A stretch of 64,000 nucleotides of DNA from Paenibacillus montanisoli. Lineage in GTDB: Bacteria > Bacillota > Bacilli > Paenibacillales > Paenibacillaceae. Below are positions 32,923 through 41,589 of this stretch, piece by piece. How positions within the stretch are numbered: position 1 is the first letter of the stretch; each line of letters begins with the position of its first letter. The DNA lies in NCBI RefSeq assembly GCF_003268025.1, contig NZ_QLUW01000002.1:310001-374000 (forward strand), read 5' to 3'. The position numbers were made by a program, and so were the translations under genes. The notes below the pieces were generated by a model. It had not been told where the DNA came from and searched no databases. It saw only the letters and a program-made list of their open reading frames with translations.

Positions 32923-33900
32923 ATGGAATACCGTGTTCTTGGACGTTCAGGTTTGCGGGTCAGCGAAGTAAGCTTAGGCTGCTGGGCAATCGGAGGGCCT
33001 TCGTGGCGCGACGGCGAAGCGGTCGGCTGGTCGGGAAATAACGATAACGAATCGCTTGGCGGTTTGAGACGCGCGTTCGAGCTGGGCATCAATCATTTCG
33101 ATACGGCTGACGTTTATGGGGACGGCCATTCGGAGCGCGTCATCGGCCGGTTTCTGAAGGAGGTTCCGCGCGATCAGGTCGTCATTGCCTCCAAAGTCGG
33201 TTGGTTCCGCGGCACGGCACCGAACGCGATGCAGCCAATCCATATCCGTCATCAGCTGGAGCAATCGCTTATGAATCTAGGTACCGATTATTTGGACCTT
33301 CATTATTTCCATAACACGAACTTCGGTCCAGACGATCTCTACTTGGAAGAAGCGGCGGATACGATGCGCCAACTGCAGAAGGAAGGCAAAGTCCGCGTAA
33401 TCGGACAATCGGGCTACAGCTACGGCGATTTTATGCGCGTCTGCCCGGTCACCCGGCCGGATGTGCTGCAATTCCACTATAATGCGTTCGGCAATTCGTT
33501 CGATCGGCCGGATACGAATCTGTTCCGCTGGGCGGATGAGCGCAATATCGGCATCGTACTGTTCGGTCCTCTCGCGCAAGGCTTGCTTCTGGACAAGTTT
33601 GATCCGGAAAACCCGCCGAAATTCGGTGAAGGCGATGTTCGGGCTTCCAATACGGCCTACTCGAAGGAGCGGCTCCTGGAAATCCGCCAGAAGCTTGTGC
33701 CGATCAAGGAACGCTTCGGCACGGAGGCGCAAGATTTGGTGCGGGCGGCGATACAATTCGCGCTTGCGCAATCCCCTAACGCATGCGTCATCCCTGGCTT
33801 TAAGAACGACCGACAGGTCGAATCCAATGCACAAGGCGCGGGCAAGCCTCTGAATGCGGAGGACGTTGCGTTCATCCGCAGCATCCTGCAAAGCAAATAG
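32923..33900 (+). CDS. Aldo/keto reductase
   Basis: A 325-residue NADPH-dependent reductase with the (alpha/beta)8 fold. The tetrad residues are visible as FDTADVYGDGHSE (Asp and Tyr, about 46-58), IASKVGW (Lys, about 82) and LDLHYFHN (His, about 118); the C-terminal cofactor stretch is ACVIPGFKNDRQVESN. GGGAG eight bases before selects the ATG at 32923 over GTG 32914. Divergent from the dehydrogenase-isomerase pair, separated by 292 bases with the palindrome at 32697, so it may act in the same sugar route. Confidence 0.92.
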   Translation: MEYRVLGRSGLRVSEVSLGCWAIGGPSWRDGEAVGWSGNNDNESLGGLRRAFELGINHFDTADVYGDGHSERVIGRFLKEVPRDQVVIASKVGWFRGTAPNAMQPIHIRHQLEQSLMNLGTDYLDLHYFHNTNFGPDDLYLEEAADTMRQLQKEGKVRVIGQSGYSYGDFMRVCPVTRPDVLQFHYNAFGNSFDRPDTNLFRWADERNIGIVLFGPLAQGLLLDKFDPENPPKFGEGDVRASNTAYSKERLLEIRQKLVPIKERFGTEAQDLVRAAIQFALAQSPNACVIPGFKNDRQVESNAQGAGKPLNAEDVAFIRSILQSK

Positions 33901-33917
33901 AATCGGTATTTTCAAAA

Positions 33918-33962
33918 GGAAGCATGCTCCTGCCACTCGCAGAAGCGCGCTTCTTTTTTTGT
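33918..33962 (+). terminator. Terminator of the aldo/keto reductase gene
   Basis: GAAGC and GCTTC arms, with an inner TGC/GCA pair, are followed by TTCTTTTTTTG. Confidence 0.65.
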
Positions 33963-34050
33963 TTCTACCCTATTCCTTCGGATAATCAGGTATTGATGTC
34001 GTCTAGGAATGGAAAACTAATCCTATCCATTATTGCTGCGGAGGAAACTC

Positions 34051-34527
34051 ATGTCTATTTTCAAACCATCAATAAGCGTAACTTCCCTGCGCGAAATCGA
34101 CGGCGCTGCGCTTCAGCGAGCGGGAATCAAGGGGATCATCTTCAATTGGACGAATACATTGCTTCCGTTCAATGCCGATTCCGTATCCGACGAGATCCAA
34201 GACTGGTTTGACGATTTTAAGTCAAGGTATGCCATGAAGCTAGTAATCGTCTCGAACAGCAAACCGCCAGCGCAAGGCAACGAGCTGGTAAATGAAATTC
34301 CCGCCATATTCAAAGCAGGTAAACCGATGAAAAAAGCGTTTAGATCCGCGATGAACATCCTTGGTACCAAGCCCAATCAGACAGCTGTGATCGGGAATGG
34401 CTTAATTACCGATATGTGGGGCGGCAACCGGTTAGGGATGTATACGATATTTGTTTCGCCTCTATGGACCAAACCTCGTCTCTTAGGCGCAATGAAACGG
34501 TTGATGGTCAAAGTGCTGCGCTTTTAG
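34051..34527 (+). CDS. YqeG-like HAD protein lacking catalytic aspartates
   Basis: A 158-residue HAD IIIA protein that lines up with YqeG over its whole length. The usual motif I DxDxT (DLDNTL in YqeG) is NWTNTL here (about residues 36-41): the nucleophile Asp is Asn and the second Asp is Thr. Motif II IVSNSK and motif III KAGKPMKKAF are kept. In motif IV the first Asp of GDxxxTD is Asn (VIGNGLITDMWGGN), with the second kept. It should therefore be inactive as a phosphatase and may bind a ligand or partner. GGAGG selects the ATG at 34051. It is not in the usual yqeG neighbourhood, so a duplicated copy is likely. Confidence 0.85.
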   Translation: MSIFKPSISVTSLREIDGAALQRAGIKGIIFNWTNTLLPFNADSVSDEIQDWFDDFKSRYAMKLVIVSNSKPPAQGNELVNEIPAIFKAGKPMKKAFRSAMNILGTKPNQTAVIGNGLITDMWGGNRLGMYTIFVSPLWTKPRLLGAMKRLMVKVLRF

Positions 34528-34556
34528 CCGGAAGGATTATAAATTCCTTGTAAACA

Positions 34557-34587
34557 GGAATATCGTTTCCCGGTTTAGGCCATTATG
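34557..34587 (+). promoter_or_regulatory. Possible SigG forespore promoter of tlp
   Basis: GGAATA (34557-34562), an 18-base spacer and CATTATG (34581-34587) resemble the SigG pattern TGAATA...CATACTA. The -10 end is imperfect. The position, 37 bases before tlp, is right. Confidence 0.5.
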
Positions 34588-34623
34588 TAAAGGTTCGTAA
34601 AATCACCCAATGGAGGCAAATTC

Positions 34624-34839
34624 ATGGCTAAACCCGACAACCGCGCAGATAATGAAGTCCATCTGCAGCAGCACATCGAAAACACGCAAGCTAACATACA
34701 GGAAGCGGAAAGCTATCTGGATGAGCATGCGAGCGAAATAAGCGCGGATGAGAAGAACATCATTGAAGCCAAAAATCAGCGGCGCAGAGAAAGCATCCAA
34801 GATTTCCAAGCTGAGAAACAGGATGAAGCCGGACAATAG
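34624..34839 (+). CDS. tlp: Small acid-soluble spore protein Tlp
   Basis: A 71-residue, very hydrophilic helical protein. It follows the Bacillus Tlp pattern: DNRADNEVHLQQHIENTQANI, then a gap of a few residues, ADEKNIIEAKNQRRRESI and an acidic end. Tlp is made in the forespore and stored in the spore core. GGAGG lies before the ATG, and a SigG-like promoter lies upstream. The gene shows the organism forms spores. It ends at a strong terminator. Confidence 0.9.
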   Translation: MAKPDNRADNEVHLQQHIENTQANIQEAESYLDEHASEISADEKNIIEAKNQRRRESIQDFQAEKQDEAGQ

Positions 34840-34856
34840 TGTCTATAGAATCGGGA

Positions 34857-34894
34857 AATGCTGCCGGGGTGATATCCCCGGCAGCATTTTTTTT
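34857..34894 (+). terminator. Strong terminator of tlp
   Basis: AAATGCTGCCGGGG pairs with CCCCGGCAGCATTT around a short loop, followed by a run of T. Confidence 0.93.
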
Positions 34895-35092
34895 ATTTAT
34901 CCGCGATCGTAACCAATTTATTGGCGCTTTCCAGTTGACCGTTTTATTGGATAGTGTCGCTATGAATCGAACGCCGACCATCGTATGCCCGTTGATCAGC
35001 TTCATCTCGCCGTTAACCGGTACGCTCTTGCCGTCGACTAGCGCGTTTGTGCCGGTCGGCTTCATCTCGATGCTGCGCTTGGCCGATTTACG
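34893..35092 (-). pseudogene. Relic of a copper-amine-oxidase-like N-terminal domain protein
   Basis: The minus strand codes for a C-terminal domain fragment: ALVDGKSVPVNGEMKLING, TMVGVRFIATLSNKTVNW, the pattern of the copper-amine-oxidase N-terminal-like domain. Immediately after TVNW the sense frame breaks; one shift of frame gives ESANKLVTIADK and a stop, the expected ending. So the fragment has a frameshift near 34930 and no start; a stop lies at 35093-35095. Intact relatives of this domain occur at 41590, 45684 and 57802. Confidence 0.75.
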
Positions 35093-35103
35093 TCAAATCC
35101 GAT

Positions 35104-35136
35104 CAAAAGAAAACCGCGCCTGTCGGCACGGTTTTC
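35104..35136 (-). terminator. Terminator of yeeI
   Basis: GAAAACCG / CGGTTTTC stem with inner pairs, followed on the minus strand by TTTTCTTTTG. Confidence 0.75.
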
Positions 35137-35159
35137 ATCTTGATTATTGGATAACCTGA

Positions 35160-35888
35160 TTATTCTCCATCAGGATATTCGACATTGTGATACACGTGCT
35201 GGACGTCTTCCAAGTCTTCGAGCGCATCGATCAATTTCTCGAACTGCGGCAGCTCGTCGCTCGACAGCGTGACGTAATTTTGCGCCAGCATCGTCTGCTC
35301 GGCTACGGTAAATTCCGTGATGCCCGCATTCTTGAACGCCGTCTGGACGGCATATAGCTGATCCGGCTCCGCGTACACGATGATCGTTTCGTCGTCTTCT
35401 TCAATAATGTCACGGACATCGAGCTCCGCTTCCATCAGCAGCTCCAACACTTCCTCGGATGTTTTTCCCGTCACTCCGATTACGGCTGTCGGGCTAAACA
35501 TATACGCGACGGAACCGCTGACCCCCATCCGTCCGCCGGCTTTATTGAAGGCGGAACGCACGTCAGCCGCCGTACGGTTCACGTTGTTCGTGAGCGTGTC
35601 GACGATTATTTGCGTGCCGTTCGGGCCAAAGCCTTCATAACGCAGTTCCGAATAGCTCTCCTCGGAGTTTCCTTTCGCTTTCTCAATCGCCCGGTCGATG
35701 ATCGCTCTCGGTACATTGTAAGTCTTCGCGCGTTCGAGCACGAATTTCAGCGCTTGGTTGGATTCCGGGTCTGGCTCGCCCTTCTTCGCCGCAACGTAAA
35801 TTTCGATGCCGAACTTGGCGTAAACCCGGCTGGTGTTGGCGTCTTTCGAAGCTTTCTTCTCTTTAATATTATTCCATTTGCGTCCCAT
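35160..35888 (-). CDS. yeeI: YebC/PmpR family protein, YeeI type
   Basis: A 242-residue protein, close throughout to Bacillus Yee[17 protein letters not shown] at the start, [21 protein letters not shown], and the conserved [19 protein letters not shown]. The family has been described as transcription regulators and more recently as factors that help ribosomes pass difficult sequences. Its ribosome site is weak (AAAGCGGGT). Transcribed alone, ending at 35104-35136. Confidence 0.93.
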   Translation of the reverse strand: MGRKWNNIKEKKASKDANTSRVYAKFGIEIYVAAKKGEPDPESNQALKFVLERAKTYNVPRAIIDRAIEKAKGNSEESYSELRYEGFGPNGTQIIVDTLTNNVNRTAADVRSAFNKAGGRMGVSGSVAYMFSPTAVIGVTGKTSEEVLELLMEAELDVRDIIEEDDETIIVYAEPDQLYAVQTAFKNAGITEFTVAEQTMLAQNYVTLSSDELPQFEKLIDALEDLEDVQHVYHNVEYPDGE

Positions 35889-35990
35889 GCTGTACCCGCT
35901 TTCTTACTAAATTTATCGGCAATGCCATTAACTTAAGATAAGATAACCACTGCACTATTATAGTGAAAAATCGGCATCGGGACAAGTTTC

Positions 35991-36569
35991 CTACTTCTTT
36001 CTTTTCCTTCTGATGAAGATAATCGCAGCCGCAAGTACAATCGCGATCGTACCGATAACGAGCTCCAAGTCATAGTCTTTGTTTGAGATCCGCTTCATCT
36101 CGCTCTTAAGGTCGGTTTGCTTCTCCGGTTTCATGCCTTCGCCCAGCAGGCTTATGTCTTCTCCCGCTTTCGAAAGTTCGGCCGTACGGCTGCACAAGCT
36201 GGTATAATACTCGCCTTCTTTATTCGCATAGACATAGACAAGATAGGATTGACCTGCCGTTAAATCGATCCCGCAGGATTCTTCCGCTCCATTATCGTAG
36301 ACGATGACCTGCGATTGGTTAACCCCCTTAAATACCGTGGTCACCTCAAACAAGTTGGCATCCCGATATTCGATCGGGCCTACGATGCCCGGCTGCTTGC
36401 GTTGTTGTTTGACCTGTACGAGCGTGCCGATGAACACCGCTTCCGCTTGCTCGATCGCCTCTTTCGGCTCCACGCTCGCGCAGCTGCAAGCGAATGCGCG
36501 GTGAGGTTGAGAGACCAGCATCAGCGATACGGTCACCAATAAAGTTAATGCGATTAAATATCTTCTCAT
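35991..36569 (-). CDS. TIMP/netrin-like domain membrane-anchored protein
   Basis: A 192-residue exported protein. A signal peptide (1-27) ends before CSCAS, the start typical of tissue-inhibitor-of-metalloproteinase-like (NTR) domains. An OB-like beta region follows to about 135 with cysteines in ESCGIDL and SLCSRTAEL, probably forming disulfides with the CSC pair. A charged linker leads to a C-terminal membrane helix (about 166-184) and a positive tail RRKRKK, so the domain is displayed outside. Such proteins are common in Bacillales; the role is not known. Confidence 0.8.
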   Translation of the reverse strand: MRRYLIALTLLVTVSLMLVSQPHRAFACSCASVEPKEAIEQAEAVFIGTLVQVKQQRKQPGIVGPIEYRDANLFEVTTVFKGVNQSQVIVYDNGAEESCGIDLTAGQSYLVYVYANKEGEYYTSLCSRTAELSKAGEDISLLGEGMKPEKQTDLKSEMKRISNKDYDLELVIGTIAIVLAAAIIFIRRKRKK

Positions 36570-36638
36570 AGCCGCACCTCCCGATCCATTTTGCCATACA
36601 GACGAGCTGGCAGCACATTAGGTTGCAATTCAAAATAA

Positions 36639-36676
36639 AACAGCCGGCATGCTGCTTGAGCAGCGCACCGGCTGTT
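36639..36676 (-). terminator. Second terminator-like hairpin upstream of the TIMP-like gene
   Basis: ACAGCCGG / CCGGCTGT plus an inner GCTGCT / AGCAGC hairpin; on the minus strand it is followed by TTTTATTTTG. It lies 75 bases beyond the terminator of the GH43 gene with no gene in between, so it is a back-up terminator or the end of a short RNA. Confidence 0.6.
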
Positions 36677-36750
36677 GTCACAATTTAGTATAAGAAACGA
36701 ATGAACAGGCCGAAAAGGCAGTTTCCTACGATTTTTGGACTAAAAAGGCC

Positions 36751-36778
36751 GAAAAAAGGACCCGTGGTAGGGTCCTTT
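36751..36778 (-). terminator. Terminator of the GH43 gene
   Basis: AAAGGACCC / GGGTCCTTT with a six-base loop and TTTTTT on the minus strand. Confidence 0.9.
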
Positions 36779-36786
36779 CAGTTTTC

Positions 36787-37701
36787 CTATTTAATAGGGC
36801 GTTCTCCTACGCCTTCGAAGGTGATTTGAACAGGGATGATGCTGCCGTCTTCCGCAAATTCCATACGGTCAATGCAGAGCACGCGATGATTGCGGTCCGT
36901 CTCGGTCAACGGTCTGCGATGATAGACGATGTACCACTCGTCCGTTCCGGGCACTTGCAGGAAACCGTGATGACCGGCACTGGTCGCTACGTCCGGATTT
37001 TGCTGCAAAATCTTGCCGACGCGATTGAAAGGTCCCAACGGAGACTCGGAGCAGGCATACGCAACGGAATAATCCGGCGTTCCCCAGCCGCCTTCGGCCC
37101 ACATGAAATAATAGAGCCCGTTGCGCTTCAGCATGCATGGCCCTTCGACGAACTGATCAGGGGTCACATCGATGTAGGTAGAGCCGTCGTCAAAACTGCC
37201 CAAGCTCACCATGTCATCCTGCAGCTTGACGACATTGCAGCGTCCCCATCCGCCGTAATACAAGTACGCAGTTCCGTCGTCATCGATAAAGACATGCGGA
37301 TCGATCGGCTGCGCCCCGTTATGGAACTTATCGATCAGCGGCTTGCCGAGGGCATCGCGGAACGGCCCTTCCGGCCCGTCGGACACCGCGACGCCGACGC
37401 CGCCGAGCTCGTCATTATTCTGAATATCGTTCGCCGCAAAATAGAGATAGTATTTACCTCCGCGTTCAATCGGCGACGGCGCCCACAATGCGCGCCACGC
37501 CCACGAGATATCGCGCATGTCCAAAATGTTCGGCACTTTGACCCATTCGACCAAGTCTGCGGAATGAAAAGCGTCTAAATGCCTCTGCTCTTCGTACGGA
37601 GCGGAATAAGTCGGATAAATCCAATAACGGCCTTCGAATATGCGTGCTTCCGGGTCTGCGTACCAGCCTGGCACGATCGGATTGCCGGATAACTTGATCA
37701 T
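36787..37701 (-). CDS. Glycoside hydrolase family 43 enzyme
   Basis: A 304-residue single-domain five-bladed propeller without signal peptide. The three catalytic acids of GH43 fit: Asp in GWYADPEAR (residue 16), Asp in QPIDPHVFID (about 133) and Glu in QFVEGPCML (about 185). Such cytosolic GH43 enzymes split arabinose or xylose from oligosaccharides. AGGAGAGG precedes the ATG. It has its own terminator. Confidence 0.92.
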   Translation of the reverse strand: MIKLSGNPIVPGWYADPEARIFEGRYWIYPTYSAPYEEQRHLDAFHSADLVEWVKVPNILDMRDISWAWRALWAPSPIERGGKYYLYFAANDIQNNDELGGVGVAVSDGPEGPFRDALGKPLIDKFHNGAQPIDPHVFIDDDGTAYLYYGGWGRCNVVKLQDDMVSLGSFDDGSTYIDVTPDQFVEGPCMLKRNGLYYFMWAEGGWGTPDYSVAYACSESPLGPFNRVGKILQQNPDVATSAGHHGFLQVPGTDEWYIVYHRRPLTETDRNHRVLCIDRMEFAEDGSIIPVQITFEGVGERPIK

Positions 37702-37739
37702 GCGAACCTCTCCTTTAATGGCTATTTATGAAGCAACAT

Positions 37740-38099
37740 TCAATATCCGACTTCCACCGACGCAATAACGACGTATGCGAGGTCGTTGCGATCGTCCTTA
37801 TCCGCAAGGACGATTCCGCTTGAAGTCAGCATTCCTCCGGCCACAACTTCGAACGTGACTTGGCCGTAGGGCAATTCTGCCTTGACTGCATCCAGCTCCA
37901 GCTTGTCCGCGTCAGCCGGCACGGCGAGCCTGACATTCACTTTCATGTTCGCTAAGTCATTGTCAGGCAGCACCGAACGCAAGCCTGGCATCGAGTTGTG
38001 GTGGATGGCGTTCTGAACCGCCCTGACCGCGGCTTTCGTGACATTTTGGCCGTGCAGATCGATCCCCATGCCGATTTCGATAAACATGATTTTATCCAT
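37740..38099 (-). CDS. Lin0512 family protein
   Basis: A 119-residue conserved protein of unknown function: MFIEIGMGIDLHGQNVTKAAVRAVQNAIHHNSMPGL is the family's typical start. No membrane or signal segments. Last gene of the likely selD-mnmH-deacetylase-Lin0512 operon, 27 bases after the deacetylase. Confidence 0.85.
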   Translation of the reverse strand: MDKIMFIEIGMGIDLHGQNVTKAAVRAVQNAIHHNSMPGLRSVLPDNDLANMKVNVRLAVPADADKLELDAVKAELPYGQVTFEVVAGGMLTSSGIVLADKDDRNDLAYVVIASVEVGY

Positions 38100-38126
38100 A
38101 GCCAGCAGCTCCTTCTTGCCGATTGA

Positions 38127-38834
38127 TTATTGCTTCTGCAGCTCATTTACCGTTAAGAACCGGTAGCCCTGCCGTGTCAATCCATCCAGTATGCCCTCGA
38201 TGACCTGCAGCTCCTGTCCGGTCTTGTCATACATCGGGTGCAGCAAAATAATCGAGCCCGGATGCGCGCCTTCCACGGCGGCTTTGATTTTCTCTTGTGC
38301 GGTCGCGTAGAACGTATCCGGCTCAAGATCCCACATGATCGTCTGAATGCCTTGCTCGTGCAAGTAATGCGGCAGGCTGTAAATCTTCTTTCCATATGGC
38401 GGCCGAAAATCAATCTCGCCGAGGTAGCCGGCCTCCCGAATCAGATCATTCGTCTGTTCGACTTCACGCTCGACATAGGCGCGGCTCTTAAAGAGGATCC
38501 GCTCATGCGAATAGGAATGATTGCCCAGCTGATGTCCGGCCCGTACGATCATACGTCCTTCCTCCATGCGGCTCTTCAGCTCGCTGCCGATGACGAAGAA
38601 GGTCGCTTTGGCATCATACTTGCTGAGCAGCTGCAAAATTGGCTCGACGTTGCCGGACGGACCGTCGTCAAAGGTTAACGCCACAACCTTATCGCCCGTC
38701 TCCACATGATTCGTAATGCCTCCGAACAATTGAAAGCTGCGCGCGTTCATTAACCATTGCAGTCCGAACAAGAGAAGCAGGATAACCAGAAGGACCATGC
38801 CCAGCAGCAATAGTCTTCTCCATAAGGGTCTCAT
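38127..38834 (-). CDS. Polysaccharide deacetylase family protein (membrane-anchored)
   Basis: A 235-residue NodB-type carbohydrate esterase. One N-terminal membrane helix (about 9-28) anchors it with the catalytic domain outside. Motif 1 is TFDDGPSG (about 52-59), motif 2 is HSYSHE (about 107-112, metal histidines), motif 3 is DFRPPYGKK (about 142-150); a late ILLHPMYD supplies the C-terminal His. It should deacetylate a wall glycan. GGGAGG lies only three bases before the ATG. Read with mnmH, 12 bases upstream. Confidence 0.92.
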   Translation of the reverse strand: MRPLWRRLLLLGMVLLVILLLLFGLQWLMNARSFQLFGGITNHVETGDKVVALTFDDGPSGNVEPILQLLSKYDAKATFFVIGSELKSRMEEGRMIVRAGHQLGNHSYSHERILFKSRAYVEREVEQTNDLIREAGYLGEIDFRPPYGKKIYSLPHYLHEQGIQTIMWDLEPDTFYATAQEKIKAAVEGAHPGSIILLHPMYDKTGQELQVIEGILDGLTRQGYRFLTVNELQKQ

Positions 38835-38846
38835 CTTCCTTCCTCC

Positions 38847-39881
38847 CTATCCGAAGCGGTGTATGATCCCGAGCAATTCGTTATAGGCTTCTTCGGCATT
38901 TTTCGCTTTGATGTGATAGATTGGCCGGTCATCCATGTATCTCGTTGCGTGGGCATAGCGCGGATCATAATAATAAACGAGCAGCATCTCAACGGCCGCT
39001 TCATACCGCTGCGTTTCCAGACAGCCTTGAATTTCATGCGCGATCGGCGTATGAATTCGGTTCTTAATCCGTTGGAAGGCAGCCATGCACGCATCCGGAT
39101 GATGCCATGGCTGATAGTCCTCGATAATTTGCCTTACACGCTCCTGCAAAGGCAGATCGATGACAATCGGAATGCCGCTTTCCTTTTTGACGATTACCGG
39201 TTCTGGCAGGATCACTTTGCCGATGCGCTTGCTCTCAGCCTCAATGGCGATGAACGGCTTGCTTCGTAAGGCAAGCAGCTCTTCAACCAGCAGCGCATCG
39301 AACATTTTTTGATTATGGGCATCCAAACCGATTTCGCCGAAAATCGATCCCCGGTGTCCCGCCATCGCCTCAAGGTCTAGTGCGGGATAGCCCTCTTCCT
39401 TCAGCCTGCGCAGCATGTTCGTCTTGCCGCTGCCCGTGTTGCCATGCAGCACGAGCACGCTTGGCTGAATATCGATTCTCGTCAATTGGTCGACGACCCA
39501 TTGGCGGTATGCGCGGTATCCGCCCGTCAATCGGTAAGCGTGAATGCCCATGAGCGACACTAACGTCGCCGATGTTTTGCTTCTCATCCCCCCGCGCCAG
39601 CAGAAGACGGCCTTCTTGCCCGGAATCGCCGCAAACTCTCCGATGAATGAGGGCAGCTTGGCCGAAACGATTTCCAACCCCCGCTGCTTGGCCGCTTCCA
39701 CGCTGGTCTGCTTATACAGCGTCCCGATCTCGGCGCGTTCTGCGTCATCGAACAACGGGATGTTCAAGCTTCCCGGTATGCTGGCCATCCGATACTCGGA
39801 TGGCGATCTGACATCGATCGTCGTGAGCGCTCCTTGCTCTTTAAGCGCTCTCCAGTTTTCTATCGTAATCTCTTGCAGCAT
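38847..39881 (-). CDS. mnmH: tRNA 2-selenouridine synthase MnmH (SelU)
   Basis: Replaces the sulfur of 2-thiouridine at tRNA position 34 by selenium, using selenophosphate, with a geranyl intermediate. It is 344 residues: an N-terminal rhodanese domain with the active Cys in VFCWRGGMRSK (about 92-102) and a C-terminal P-loop domain with LHGNTGSGKTNML (about 145-157). It follows selD by 32 bases, its source of selenophosphate. No selA or selB is in the window, so tRNA modification may be the main use of selenium. Confidence 0.95.
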   Translation of the reverse strand: MLQEITIENWRALKEQGALTTIDVRSPSEYRMASIPGSLNIPLFDDAERAEIGTLYKQTSVEAAKQRGLEIVSAKLPSFIGEFAAIPGKKAVFCWRGGMRSKTSATLVSLMGIHAYRLTGGYRAYRQWVVDQLTRIDIQPSVLVLHGNTGSGKTNMLRRLKEEGYPALDLEAMAGHRGSIFGEIGLDAHNQKMFDALLVEELLALRSKPFIAIEAESKRIGKVILPEPVIVKKESGIPIVIDLPLQERVRQIIEDYQPWHHPDACMAAFQRIKNRIHTPIAHEIQGCLETQRYEAAVEMLLVYYYDPRYAHATRYMDDRPIYHIKAKNAEEAYNELLGIIHRFG

Positions 39882-39913
39882 ATGCTAGGTCCCTCGCTTG
39901 TTTTACGTTTCGG

Positions 39914-40975
39914 TTACTCGTGCTTTACGATGATGCGGCCTGCGCCTTCGTCCTTGCCCGTAACCTCGCCGATTAAACCGGCTTCGATCCCGGCATTCAG
40001 CAGCTCCGCCAGAAGCGCCTCGGCTTGACTTTCTTCAACGGAGATCAGCAGCCCGCCAGACGTGACCGCATCGCACAGAATCCAGCGGTCGATCTGATCC
40101 ATCGAATCCGGGAAGGTAACGTCCCCGCTCACGTGAGCGAAGTTGTTTTTCGTCCCGCCCGGTACGAATCCGAGCGAAGCCAGCTCTCTCGTTCTAGGAA
40201 GCACCGGCACGCGCTCATAGGACAGCGTAATGACCGTTTGGCTGCCTTTCGCCATCTCCAAGGCATGTCCCAACAAACCGAAGCCGGTCACGTCGGTGCA
40301 CCCATGCACCTCGTACTTGCTCATTATCTCCGCGGACGTCTTATTCAGTGCGGCCATCACGTTCGTCACGCGCGCGATCTCTTCCTCCGACAGCTGGTCT
40401 TTCTTAATAGAAGTTGTCATAATGCCGACTCCGATCGGCTTCGTTAAAATCAATTTGTCCCCTGGACGCGCCCCTGCATTGGTGCGAATCCGGTCAGGAT
40501 GGATCGTACCGGTGACCGCCATCCCGAACTTAGGCTCCTTATCGTCGATGGAATGCCCTCCGACCAAAGTAGCTCCGGCTTCCTTCACTTTATCCGACGC
40601 GCCGCGAAGAATATCGGCAAGCACTTGCTTATCCAGCGTGGTGATCGGGAAAGCGACGATGTTCAGCACCGTCAGCGGCGTCCCGCCCATCGCATAGATA
40701 TCGCTGATCGCATTGGCTGCGGCGATTTGGCCGAACGAATAAGGATCATCCACGATCGGCGTAAAAAAATCGACGGTTTGAACGATCGCCAGCTCGTCCG
40801 TCAGCTTATAGACGCCTGCATCGTCGCTGGTATCCAGTCCGACAAGCAAATTCGGGTTCGGCACAGCCGGCGGAAGGCTATCGATCACCTGTCTGAGATC
40901 GCCTGGACCGATCTTGCAGCCGCAGCCGCCTTTGCTGGAAAGTGAGGTCAGTTTGATTTTTTCCATTTGGGTCAT
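39914..40975 (-). CDS. selD: Selenide, water dikinase
   Basis: Makes selenophosphate from selenide and ATP. It is 353 residues, as usual. The active-site loop GGCGCKIGP (about 16-24) has Cys, not selenocysteine, followed by the essential Lys; DDAGVYKL and the DxxSDIYAMGG stretch are the ATP/Mg sites. The site GGGAAG is about nine bases before the ATG. First gene of the selenium operon. Confidence 0.96.
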   Translation of the reverse strand: MTQMEKIKLTSLSSKGGCGCKIGPGDLRQVIDSLPPAVPNPNLLVGLDTSDDAGVYKLTDELAIVQTVDFFTPIVDDPYSFGQIAAANAISDIYAMGGTPLTVLNIVAFPITTLDKQVLADILRGASDKVKEAGATLVGGHSIDDKEPKFGMAVTGTIHPDRIRTNAGARPGDKLILTKPIGVGIMTTSIKKDQLSEEEIARVTNVMAALNKTSAEIMSKYEVHGCTDVTGFGLLGHALEMAKGSQTVITLSYERVPVLPRTRELASLGFVPGGTKNNFAHVSGDVTFPDSMDQIDRWILCDAVTSGGLLISVEESQAEALLAELLNAGIEAGLIGEVTGKDEGAGRIIVKHE

Positions 40976-41112
40976 GCTGATGCTTCCCTTCGTGATGGAT
41001 TGTATTCCAATCTAAATGCAGCATTTCTGCACGTAAGCGCTTCATAGAACAGTATACAACGATCCGACTCTTTCGCAACTATGCGAGTCCCGCGGGCGGT
41101 ACCTTTCAAACT

Positions 41113-41134
41113 AAAAAAGCAGCCCGAAGGCTGC
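41113..41134 (-). terminator. Rho-independent terminator
   Basis: GCAGCC-TTCG-GGCTGC followed by TTTTTT on the minus strand; ends the DUF3817 gene, which it directly follows. Confidence 0.93.
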
Positions 41135-41136
41135 CT

Positions 41137-41430
41137 TTACGGATTCCGCAGCAAGCGGCGGTCCAGCAAAAAATTCCCGAGCGGGACGAAAGCCGCCGCC
41201 ACCGCGAACAGTACTTTCCAGATCGACCAGCGATAAGCGAACGTCACATGAGCGACCGCCAGCAGATAGAGGACGAAGAATAGACCATGCAGCGAACCGA
41301 CGAGCTTCACGGCCGCAGGCAAATCGAAAGCATACTTCAGCGGCATTGCGATACATAGCAAAACGATATAGGACAGTCCTTCCAAGAGCGTTATTAAACG
41401 CAGACGGCCAATGGATGTGGTGAATGACAT
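41137..41430 (-). CDS. DUF3817 membrane protein
   Basis: A 97-residue membrane protein with three helices; LRLITLLEGLSYIVLLCIAMPLKY and GSLHGLFFVLYLLA are typical of DUF3817. GGAGG precedes the ATG. The function is unknown. Confidence 0.88.
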   Translation of the reverse strand: MSFTTSIGRLRLITLLEGLSYIVLLCIAMPLKYAFDLPAAVKLVGSLHGLFFVLYLLAVAHVTFAYRWSIWKVLFAVAAAFVPLGNFLLDRRLLRNP

Positions 41431-41589
41431 ATAGGCAGACCTCCAGGCTCGACCCGATTCCGGGCGAGTTCATATGGATTAAGTATACCTGCATGTCCCC
41501 TTCATGCCTAATGAACATATTGTTACATCGCAACAAAATCGGATTTGCTGCGTCTATATTTTACCTTAGTAGGAAGAGGTGTACCTAAC

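Noticed and set aside
36826-37578. Plus-strand frame of 250 residues
   Set aside because: Antisense shadow of the GH43 gene; no ribosome site or motif.
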